DNA of 64,000 bases from Parietichytrium sp. I65-24A (Eukaryota; Sar; Bigyra; Thraustochytrida; Thraustochytriidae): assembly GCA_012862575.1 (NCBI GenBank), contig BLSF01000004.1, positions 682,001 to 746,000 on the forward strand, in the 5' to 3' direction. The notes under the pieces were generated by a model, which saw only the letters and a list, made by a program, of their open reading frames with translations, did no database searches and was not told the origin of the DNA. The position numbers and the translations under genes were made by a program. Shown here piece after piece: positions 51,876-60,719 of this stretch; position 1 is the first letter of the stretch, and every line of letters starts with the position of its first letter.

Positions 51876-54806
51876 ATGGAGCCTTCAAACGATCTTCGGA
51901 AGTTGATATTGGCGAAAGAGCAGGAGCTTCACGAGATGAATGATTGGCGGGTAAGATCGCTGGAAGAAGCTTTGGCCGAGAAGGACGCGCAAGTTCGCGC
52001 GGAGCGATCTAGATTTGGCAAACTTCGCGAGGACTTTGAATACAACCTGTCACTCATCGAAGATCGCGACGCTGAGCTCTCACGGTATGACCAGGCGTTC
52101 GCGCAGATCAAGTCGCTTGTGAAGGATAGGGAAGCTGAAATTAGTGACTTGAACATCCTGGTGGCCGACATGGAGGAAAGGGTGAAGCGGGAGTCTGGCA
52201 AGGTTGGTGAACTAGATGACCACTACAATGAAAAGATCAAGGACCTCCGCGCGGCAATGGACTCGCAAAAGTGGGCGATGGAAGAGACCGCACGGCGCGA
52301 TCGCGAAGCATTTGCTGCCCTTAGAGCTGACCTTGAAAAGCAACTGCGCGAGAAGGATGCGCAAGTTGACATTCAGCGGCGAGAGATGGAGGCGACGTTC
52401 GAAACTGCACATAAAAAGAGGAGCGCCGATTTGCGTCAGACAGTGGAGAGATTGGAGGCAAAGCTTCACGAGGCGCATTTGGAGCAGCGCAATACTGCGA
52501 GAGAGCTCGGAGAGAGCAAGGCGACCATAACCGCGCTTGAGGCAAGGGTCGAAGAACTTTCAGATGCACTTGAACAAAGCGAAAAGCGTTGTAAGACGAT
52601 GAGCTGGGAGTTGGAGGACTCGGAGAAATTGAAGAACGCGAAAATCGCTGACCTTGTCCGGAGCCGCGACGAGGTGGAGCATATGAGGCAGTCGCTTCTG
52701 GACGAGTACGAATCCAAGCTTTCCGACATGATGTCCAATATTCATAGGCTCGAGGTTTCCTCCGTTCAGCAAAGAGAAGAGTACGAGAAGCGCATTACGG
52801 CTGTCAAACAGGAGCGTGACGAGAAGGTGTCCTCACTTTCCAAGGCGCTTGAGCAACGTATTGGGGACCTTGGTAAAACGCTCCAGGTGACTGAGCAAGA
52901 CTTTTTGGGTGCAAAAACTGAATTTGGGCGGGAGAAACGAGAACTTGAGGATCAGCTCAGCACCAAAAGTAAGCAACTCGAGCGGGCCAGCAAGGATCTT
53001 GACAAAGCTCGCGAGACGATTAAAACACTGCAAGATGCCCAGGAAAGTAAAGCACGGGAAAACGAGGAGCTTCTGCTGAATATAAAGACTTTACAAGGGA
53101 CTTTACAAGAAAAGGAAGCGGAGCTACACAGGGCAGTTGAGGAAGCGAGCCAGTCCATACAGGGTATTACCGCTGCTGAGACCAAATTGCGAGAAGATCT
53201 CGAAGCCAAACTGATTGCAAGAGAGCAGGAGATGCAAACAGACCGTAGCGAAACTGTCAGCGCCCTTCAAAACCAGAGAGACCGGTTGCTTGCCAAAACC
53301 CAGGAGCAGGAGCGTGCCATTGTCGAGCTTGAAAACAATGTTACTCAGCTCCATTCACAAGTCAATCAACTCAAGAACGAGCTGAAAACAGCAGTATCTC
53401 GGGCCTCGCTCGAGAATCCCGAAAGAAACGTGGCACATCCGCCGCGGCCGCCGCAGCACGAACAGCTTTTCGAGGGCGATCTGGGCATTCCGTCGCCTGT
53501 GGATTCGTGGATTAGCAATCTGACAACACCGCGTCCAAACTCTGCTTCTGCAAGAACTCCACGTGCCGCGTTTCCGGCCGCACAGAGCGGCGGCGGTGAA
53601 AGCTTTGCTTTCAGTACGAGGGAAGAAGAAATGAAAGTTCGGATCGCAACGCTGGAGCGTGAGAAGGAGCGGCTTTCGGCTGCTCTGAAGGATATGAGAG
53701 GAGAGATGGAATCGCTTGCAACACAGCTCATCGAAGAGCGCAAGCAAATGAGCACGAATGGAGACTTTGAAGGGTTAATCAAGCCTGTTCACCTTTCCGT
53801 TGGTGTGCAAACTATAACGGAGTTCAGCGCAGCTCTACACGATGGCGCGAGAACCGTCTCAGTGGAGAATTTATTGGAGCAAAACAGACTTCTGCATGAG
53901 CAAGCTCAAAATCTGCTTGCGTACATCCAAATTTTGCAAGGCAACGAAGAGATGTCAAATCCACAATCCAAGGACCGCTCGGAATTGTTGATTGCTCGCC
54001 AAGTCCTCGCAAACCAAGCGCAGCAAATCAAATTGCTCAAAGACAATGAACTTGACCTAATCCGGAGAAAGGCTTCGGGGAGCACATCAAGCGGGACCGA
54101 GATGCAAGATGAGCTGCGTGCAGAGCTAGAGAGTGTCCGTGCCGACCTCGAACGGGTCTTAGACGAGCGCGACAAACTTGCGGAGCTAGCCAATAAGCTT
54201 CGCTCCGAGATTACACGCCACCACCCTTCTTCCAGTGTTTCCGCTGAACAGCTCAAGCAGGTGGAGAGGCAAGTCGCCGAAACTTTCCAAAGCAAAATCA
54301 AGAGCGTAGAGCAAGCAATGGAGCAAATTGTCCTTCAAAATAGAATGCTCAAGCAGCAGCTGCGTTCACGGCGGGCCACCGCCTCTGAGATGGTGGCGAA
54401 CGAAACGGACGGGTTGGAGCAGGGGACGGACGACGGACTATCCTCTAAAGGTGCGGCACTAAGAAGCGCAATGTCAATGCGGAGGCGGCAATTGCTGCAG
54501 TCTGATGCCGGGGAAGAGGAGGAGCTTGCCATGGAGATTGAGCACACACGAGCGAACCGATATGGGGATCGTTTGCTAGGTGTTCAAGGCAAATCTGCCG
54601 GAACAGCCGTGCCGGGCTCGAGCAGGGAAGGGAGGTCAAGTGCTCGCCAGCGGTTGGAGGAAGCCAGAAAGAAGCTCGAGCAGACTGGGCGCGTCCCAAC
54701 CTCACAGCGCTCCGGCTCCAAGTCTCCAAAGCCGAAGAGGGAGAACAATGGCCATCAGGTCACAATCGGAAAGCACAGAATTCGAAACTATGCCGTGAAA
54801 GACTAA
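51876..54806 (+). CDS. CCDC57-like coiled-coil protein (centriole/basal body)
   Basis: I chose the ATG at 51876 (MEPSNDLRKLILAKEQELHE), giving 976 residues; the open frame runs upstream but has no conserved look. The N-terminal block LAKEQELHEMNDWRVRSLEE, LREDFEYNLSLIEDRDAELS and RYDQAFAQIKSLVKDREAEI matches the opening of CCDC57, which has the same repeated pattern of an aromatic/Asn-Leu segment followed by a DRDxEL turn. Coiled coil extends to about residue 515, followed by a Pro/Ser-rich linker, then a second coiled-coil region (about 580-840) and a basic tail. Animal CCDC57 works at centriolar satellites, centrosomes and cilia. A basal-body role here is inferred. The gene converges on the deacetylase gene with only about 100 bases between stops. 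Confidence 0.7.
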   Translation: MEPSNDLRKLILAKEQELHEMNDWRVRSLEEALAEKDAQVRAERSRFGKLREDFEYNLSLIEDRDAELSRYDQAFAQIKSLVKDREAEISDLNILVADMEERVKRESGKVGELDDHYNEKIKDLRAAMDSQKWAMEETARRDREAFAALRADLEKQLREKDAQVDIQRREMEATFETAHKKRSADLRQTVERLEAKLHEAHLEQRNTARELGESKATITALEARVEELSDALEQSEKRCKTMSWELEDSEKLKNAKIADLVRSRDEVEHMRQSLLDEYESKLSDMMSNIHRLEVSSVQQREEYEKRITAVKQERDEKVSSLSKALEQRIGDLGKTLQVTEQDFLGAKTEFGREKRELEDQLSTKSKQLERASKDLDKARETIKTLQDAQESKARENEELLLNIKTLQGTLQEKEAELHRAVEEASQSIQGITAAETKLREDLEAKLIAREQEMQTDRSETVSALQNQRDRLLAKTQEQERAIVELENNVTQLHSQVNQLKNELKTAVSRASLENPERNVAHPPRPPQHEQLFEGDLGIPSPVDSWISNLTTPRPNSASARTPRAAFPAAQSGGGESFAFSTREEEMKVRIATLEREKERLSAALKDMRGEMESLATQLIEERKQMSTNGDFEGLIKPVHLSVGVQTITEFSAALHDGARTVSVENLLEQNRLLHEQAQNLLAYIQILQGNEEMSNPQSKDRSELLIARQVLANQAQQIKLLKDNELDLIRRKASGSTSSGTEMQDELRAELESVRADLERVLDERDKLAELANKLRSEITRHHPSSSVSAEQLKQVERQVAETFQSKIKSVEQAMEQIVLQNRMLKQQLRSRRATASEMVANETDGLEQGTDDGLSSKGAALRSAMSMRRRQLLQSDAGEEEELAMEIEHTRANRYGDRLLGVQGKSAGTAVPGSSREGRSSARQRLEEARKKLEQTGRVPTSQRSGSKSPKPKRENNGHQVTIGKHRIRNYAVKD

Positions 54807-54906
54807 GAGATCAACGAGATCATTGCCTAAACTTCTTTTTCATTCGCTTTCGCCCATGAAGTAATTTAATTAATCTTACACAGCCTACAAATGGTCGCTT
54901 TAGTTT

Positions 54907-56310
54907 TTATACAACGCGGAAACTCGCTTCAAAGCGGCCGTGCTCTCTGGAATATGCCTTTCGCCCATTTAGGAACGTGGCCTGCACTTCCAGAGTGTCC
55001 GGGTCCCAAATGACAAAATCTGCATCGGCACCAAAATCTAGCGTCCCTTTCGCCTTTTCAATGCCTAGCACGCGCGCAGGGTGAAGCGTCGCAGCTTCGA
55101 TGGCGCGTTCAACCGAGCAGCCCGTAAATTTGTGAAAGTTTCTCACGCAGGCGTCCAAACTTATGACTGATCCGGCTAAAGTGTCCGTTCCAGCGACAAC
55201 TGCCTTCTTCATTTTGACGTGGAACAACGATTCCACCTCCGTTACCTTTACCATTTGCTCGCCAAGCCGGTGCATCCCAACCGGCAGCCCCATCGCGCTC
55301 ATCGCGTCCGTTACGAGTACTGCGCCATCTGGATGGCTTTGGTATGCCATCGCAACCGAGCTTGGGTCTGCATGGAGCCCATCCGCAATTATGCCATAAT
55401 GAAACCGGTTGAGGTAGTCAAACTTTCCCAGGAGACCGATGATCCCAGGATCGCGGTGATGAAACGACCCCATAGCATTAAACAGGTGGGTGATCATGCT
55501 CGCCCCACTCTCTATTCCCATCGCTGCCTCCTGAAGATTCGCAGATGAGTGCCCTATCGAGACGACTCGACGACCACCGAGCTCTGAGCGGAATGGAATG
55601 CTCTTCAAGACTTCCTTCACCGTATCTAGCGAGCCCGGCAGCTCTGGCGCAAGGGTCATCAGTCGAATTGCGTCCATAGCTGGCCCATACATGCTCTTTG
55701 GCGGGGAGCTGAGCGGCACCCGGATGTTAGCCAGGACATGAGCGCCTATCTTATTGGGACTAAAGTATGGACCCTCTACATGCGCCCCGAGTATAGTAGC
55801 GCCCCTTTCTCCCTCACGCCCCGGCCCCACTTTGCGCTCCCGCAGAGCCGGGAGTAATACAGCGTAATCTTCCGGCCGAAGACTCACCAGCGTAGGGCAG
55901 AAGCTTGTCACGCCTGTGGCAAGTAGCCTTTTAGCGCAAGATTCCACAGCCTCCATGGCCATCGCAGTCTTCTCCGAGTCCGACAAGTCCTCTTCCGGCT
56001 TGCTCTGCCGTATCTCCTCGTCATGTGAACCATCGTCCGACGCTTTCACTTGATCTTCAGAGATGGGAGGACAACCAACTTCGGAAAAGTCTATCCCATA
56101 AGCCCCATTCACCTGCACATCTATCAGTCCCGCGGACACGAGCATGCCTTCGCAGTCCAGCACCGCTGCCTTGTCCATGTCTTCCAGTTGACCGTAGAAC
56201 AGTGGCAAAGGGTCCACCACTTTACCCGTCTCCAAGTCCACCCAAAGATCGTCCTGCTCCATACGCCTTCCGCCACGCACCAGCTGGCAATTCGTGGCTC
56301 GCAAGAGCAT
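54907..56310 (-). CDS. N-acetylglucosamine-6-phosphate deacetylase (NagA/AMDHD2)
   Basis: The first ATG is at 56310 (MLLRATNCQLVRGGRRMEQD), giving 467 residues, a little longer than bacterial NagA because of an acidic insert near residues 85-125. The amidohydrolase landmarks are complete: GLIDVQVNGAYGIDF, the metal-binding Glu in GAHVEGPYFSPNKIGAH, His in SIGHSSANL and THLFNAMGSFHHRDPG, the GIIADGLHADP loop, and the catalytic Asp in VLVTDAMSAMG. The enzyme removes acetate from GlcNAc-6-phosphate to give glucosamine-6-phosphate, feeding chitin or glycan-derived aminosugars back into metabolism. In animals AMDHD2 also limits the hexosamine pathway. No organelle-targeting peptide is obvious. Confidence 0.94.
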   Translation of the reverse strand: MLLRATNCQLVRGGRRMEQDDLWVDLETGKVVDPLPLFYGQLEDMDKAAVLDCEGMLVSAGLIDVQVNGAYGIDFSEVGCPPISEDQVKASDDGSHDEEIRQSKPEEDLSDSEKTAMAMEAVESCAKRLLATGVTSFCPTLVSLRPEDYAVLLPALRERKVGPGREGERGATILGAHVEGPYFSPNKIGAHVLANIRVPLSSPPKSMYGPAMDAIRLMTLAPELPGSLDTVKEVLKSIPFRSELGGRRVVSIGHSSANLQEAAMGIESGASMITHLFNAMGSFHHRDPGIIGLLGKFDYLNRFHYGIIADGLHADPSSVAMAYQSHPDGAVLVTDAMSAMGLPVGMHRLGEQMVKVTEVESLFHVKMKKAVVAGTDTLAGSVISLDACVRNFHKFTGCSVERAIEAATLHPARVLGIEKAKGTLDFGADADFVIWDPDTLEVQATFLNGRKAYSREHGRFEASFRVV

Positions 56311-57150
56311 ACTGCGCACCTTGAATCAGCTGTCCGCCTGCCACTTGCAATTGCAATTGCACTTGCACTTTCGCTTTCCTTCAACTTCCTCTTTCCAGTT
56401 CCCTGCTTCCCCAACCTCTCTCTCACACTTCCAACTTGTGCTTATGACGTTCAATTCTTCTACGATCGTATAGCGGAGACCTACTTGGCTCAAGCCTGCT
56501 TCTCCTGCGCTTTGCCCGAAATTTGTTGTAGTCTTTCCCACACGTACATACATACATACATACATACATACATACGTACGTACACGTGTGTCTATGCAGA
56601 CAGGGTGTACTCGTGTGTATCAATCAGGATTGCTTTCCGCTCAATTTTGGGGGTCTCCAACGCGATTCCGGGGGAAGGGAGGTTACCGGGTACTATGTTC
56701 TCTCTAGCTAGCTAGTCGTCCCATAGAATATTCTGGTTGTGGCTAAGTTATCCGTAAATAGGGAGTCCTAATAGTAGGGATAAGATAAATGGTAATGTAC
56801 CGGTGATGTAATGCAGGCGAGGGAAGATGATGATGTGGACAGAGAGAATGAGGAGGCTCGTGAACGAGAGCTTGTTTGGTGCAGCGTTGTTGCCAAGTGA
56901 ATGTGAATGTGATTGTGATTGTGATTGTGATTGTGATTGTGATCATAAATGTATTTAAATGAAATGGGCATTAGGTGAATTAAGTGCATCATCGTGTGCG
57001 TAATGATTATGTCTGATATGCGAGAGAAGAAGCTGACTCGAAAGTGGTCATGCGCATCAAGCTCGAGTTGAGTCAAGCAATCAGTCCATTGGCCGAGCAA
57101 GAGGGAGTCGGACTATCTCGCGAAAAAGGGTTTGAGAGATGTTTAAGTTC
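56311..57150. other. Intergenic region with simple repeats
   Basis: 5' flank of the deacetylase gene and 3' flank of the transporter gene. A CATA run lies at about 56545-56576 and GTGATT units at about 56908-56940. No coding or regulatory feature is recognised. Confidence 0.45.
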
Positions 57151-59096
57151 TCACTGCTCTTGGGATGTTTGGATCGCGTGATTTACACTGAGATGGGAGC
57201 TGGTGGGAGATCGGTAGTCATTTTGCCTGTCCATCCCTTTGTCGTACGCCTCCTTCTCCTGCGAGGCAGCAATGGGGTTAAAAGCGCCGAGTAAAGCGAC
57301 ACCTACAAGGAAGAAGACAAGGAGAGATGAAAACGCCGCGCGGAAAGAACCCGTCTTGGAACTGACCACGGAGAGTAGCAGCGGCCCTGCCCATGCAGTG
57401 CCCTTGTCGGTAAGCTGGTAGAGCGCGAAAAATTCTGCTTCGTGACCCCTGGGAACGATGCTCGAGAACAGGGAGCGAGTGAATGTAGCAATGCTGCCGT
57501 ACTGGATCGCGAACACCATCACCAAAATATAGAATTCGAATTTGGTCTTCAGAGCAAACATGGCATAGGTGGGCAAACAAGCCATCACCAACAAGTTGGT
57601 CATCAGAATACGCTTTTTGCTCCAGCCATACTTTCTTTGCAGATTTATGAAGCCTAGCGCAGATATTATGCCGCAGATGGACACAACAAAATACGCATAA
57701 ATGATTTCAGTGAAAGACAGATTGAGCTCTTCACTGCCGAATACGGCTGCTGCACCGGTGATTGTACTCACCCCTATGGAGTGACAAAATCATAAAATAC
57801 AAAAATGAGGTCAGTGAGCCCGAATTGTAATTCAGACATGCAAGAGCATTTGTAAAGAGCTTGACGTACCGTCTGAAAACACGAAGTAACTCAGCAGAAA
57901 TCTGAAGAGGTTGGGGAGCTTTTTGGCTCGTTTGAAAGTCTTGCCCAGTTGCACAACTCCGATAGTCAGGTAATTTTGTCCCTCTGGCAATGGCGGCCCT
58001 GGCCTGGGCTTCAAATAATAGTATGATATGACCGAGAACGTCGCCACCCAACCTCCACAGATTAACACCACGATGCGGATTACCTTTCTCTCTCCGAGAG
58101 ATTCCGACAGCGTCAACAGCATGCAGACTGCAAAAGTGAGAAATAGAATTGCACCGGTGAAATTACAGGCAGTGCCGTAACCAGCCAATTTAGCGCTAAT
58201 ATCGCTGCGCACTTTATATCTTGCCTCGGCGCCAGCCTCCCCTTGACTCGAGTTCAATAGCGCCAATGCTTCCGGAGTAGCTGCGCTCAGGAGTGGCAAA
58301 TAAGCGTTAAATAAAATTTGGGCATAGTTGAGAAGCGTTTGCTAAGCGAACGTGGTCAACAATACATTTAGCCTTGCATTCTTTGGTTCAGAGATTCAAC
58401 AAACGAAATAAACTCACTGCTGTCAAGCAAAGCGCCAGGTTATACTCATATGAGGCGTCGTTGGCTCCAAAGTAAATCATAGATATTGCTTCGCAATTTT
58501 TGACATTGCTTCATTAGACTGGAACGGCACGGGAAACATCTTCATGATACAAGTGGCGCGTGAAAGAAATACTTACCGATGCTGGACACAATGTTGGTCA
58601 CTAAGAACAAAGACCTGCGCTGTGCTCCAAAATCGGCGACGGCCCCGAAAAAAATGAACATCAATAACTGCAAAACAATAGATACTGTCGCTGCTGTCGT
58701 ATACGTGGCAGAATATCCAATCTGAAGTCCAAACAGCGGAACAAGCGTAGCGTCGGGCTTCCACTCGGCGTTCCACTCGCCACCTGACTGCACACATGTC
58801 GAGTTGGTCACCAGCGTTTGAGTAAGCCCTACGCAGGTCCCCTCACTCTCATAGTCGCTCGCCCACCCGGTCTCCAGACAGGCATCACCCTTGCCGTCAC
58901 AGTAGCTCTCTTTCGCAAAACCCTCGGCTTGCATCACCGTATAGATTGAGATAAAGTCTTGCGCAGCTGCAAAGAAACCAGCATTTCCGACTTCATACAG
59001 CAGCCAACCTATTATCTCTCGCCTCGTCGTAATCGGGTTGGTCTTCTCGAGCTGCGAAGGCGTGAGAAACTGCACCGAGTGCACTTTCGCACTCAT
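57151..59096 (-). CDS. Atg22/UMF1-like major facilitator transporter (four exons)
   Basis: Four exons, 59096-58577, 58488-58418, 58341-57870 and 57773-57151, join into 561 residues (start MSAKVHSVQF; another in-frame ATG at 59204 would add 36). The family's opening is clear: RREIIGWLLYEVGNAGFFAA, and TTAATVSIVLQLLMFIFFGA followed by VADFGAQRR. The short second exon encodes SMIYFGANDASYEYNLALCL and the third continues LLNYAQILFNAYLPLLS, matching the YNAYLPxL motif of Atg22. Later landmarks include KLPNLFRFLLSYFVFSDG and the spliced GVSTITGAAAVFG. About twelve membrane helices are expected. Yeast Atg22 exports amino acids from the vacuole after autophagy; a lysosome or vacuole location is inferred. 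It is the most intron-rich gene in the window. Confidence 0.9.
57774..57869 (-). other. Intron 3 of the Atg22-like gene (96 bases)
   Basis: Donor GACG|GTACGT; acceptor CTCCATAG before GGGTGAGTAC. Phase 1. Removal joins FVFSDG to VSTITGAAAV. Confidence 0.85.
58342..58417 (-). other. Intron 2 of the Atg22-like gene (76 bases)
   Basis: Donor GCA|GTGAGT; acceptor TTCGCTTAG before CAAACGCTT. Phase 0. Removal joins NLALCLTA to QTLLNYAQILF. Confidence 0.82.
58489..58576 (-). other. Intron 1 of the Atg22-like gene (88 bases)
   Basis: Donor G|GTAAGT; acceptor TTGCGAAG before CAATATCTATG; branch-like TCTAATG upstream. Phase 1. The acceptor is the least certain of the three but is the one that keeps the frame open. 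Confidence 0.75.
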
Positions 59097-60719
59097 TTTT
59101 GTCGCCCGGAAGCGGCAGCTTCTTTGATTGAGGTCTGCTCCGCGCGCCTTGCACTCAGTACCTGCGATCAACTTCGAGTCCCACAACAATGTGCTTCCTA
59201 GCATGTTGCTATTTCTCTGGCACGATCATTGATTATTGATAGCCAGCCTTTCAACGGCTCGCATTAGAGCTCCTCCGATTCGTTCAATTCATCGAGAAGT
59301 GGGCATTGGTGGCACGAAGGTCAGAGAGCACAAAACGTTAAATAGACATACTGTATCAACCGACCATTTCTTCCCAACGCGAGGTCGGTCGGCCATTCCA
59401 CAGCTATATTTTCCGTGCCCAGAGCTTCCTCTTGTCGACCCCTTCACTGGTCGAAAAGTCGGCAACGTCAACTAGGTTCGTTGCACGTCAGATTATGTCC
59501 AGAATCCAAAATCATTTCGGCTTCGCAATTTAAGGGTCCTGCATGGTCCTGCTTTCTTCTTTCTATTGGAATCGTCACATGCTTTGCCGGAGCTTCATGT
59601 CTTCGAATCTGCATGCTACTGTCACCATTCGGACATTTCGCTGTAATTCCAGGTACAAAGCACCTTGTGAAGGTTATCGTGTTCGTTTCTGACAGCTCCA
59701 GTCGCCACAATTTTTGGGGAAAGTAAGCCTCACTCGAACACAAACATTAGTTGCGCTCCGCAACTGGCAAAAAAACATTGTCAGATAGCATCAAATTGCG
59801 AGTTTGACAGGCCCAGGCAGTGAGCAATCGTAACGGCTCTGTCGTGATCAGAGAATCGTTCTCTTGGTTCCCCTGAAAAGAACCGGCTGTCTCCTCCCCT
59901 GGTTCTTCGACCCTTAACTGTTGTCAACTGAAGACTACATGGCTTTGGATCCATACAATCTTTCCCAACTTCCCCATACTTCCACATACTTCCACGCCCT
60001 CCAACAACGCCGCGAGTTCCGGGAACGTTCCTCGGCGAATAAGCGCGCACCGACCCGGTCCGCTAATCGCCGACCGCATTGAGACTAGTGTCGGGAGAGG
60101 ACTGCAGAAGGGAGCAGAAAGAGCAGAAAGAAAGAAAGAAGAAGGAAGGAGGACGAAAAAAGCCGCGCGGGAAATCTCGGCGCGGAAAACGAGGTTCCCA
60201 CTCATAGTGTACTCGGGCACCCTCAGTCCCAGTGCTGTCGCTAGTCCTAGTCCTAATCCTAGTGCTTGGTTGACGGTAACGATAGGAGTGCGGGGACTTT
60301 GGGCTTTTGTTTTTGGTCTTTGGTCTTTTGGTCTTTGGACTTTTGGACTTTGGACTGCGGCGCGAGAAGGACGAATAGATAGAAGGAGGAGAAGGAAAGA
60401 AGGTTTTTGGTGCAAAGTTCTAAACAAGTTGTTGCAGATATTGCATGCAGAGGTGGAGTTCGAATTAAGCTGGGTCACGATCGAAGGTTGTGCGTACTGG
60501 ACAAAGCTTACGGATTGATTGATTTAGAGAAAGAATTAAAAAATTGGCGCCAAGCGGGTTGGGAGAAACGAGATAAAAAGTTGGAGGTTGTCCGGGAAAA
60601 AGGAGATTGAGTTGGGTATTAGCTTGATTGTTCATTGGTCTGCTCAACCGTACTCTGATTCGTGGTTGCCAATCCTGTAGTGCGGAACCATCCGAGCTGT
60701 TCAACGGGAAAGATCAATC
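59097..60719. other. Divergent intergenic region between the transporter and capping-fusion genes
   Basis: About 1.6 kb with overlapping short frames of no recognisable family. CCTAGT/CCTAAT units (60238-60261) and TTTGG(T/A)CTT units (about 60297-60355) are imperfect tandem repeats. The 5' flank of the capping-fusion gene lies at the right end. Promoter motifs are not obvious. Confidence 0.45.

Noticed and set aside
60430-60480. GGTGGAGTTCGAATTAAG as a possible tRNA T-arm
   Set aside because: No matching acceptor, D or anticodon arms can be folded around it.
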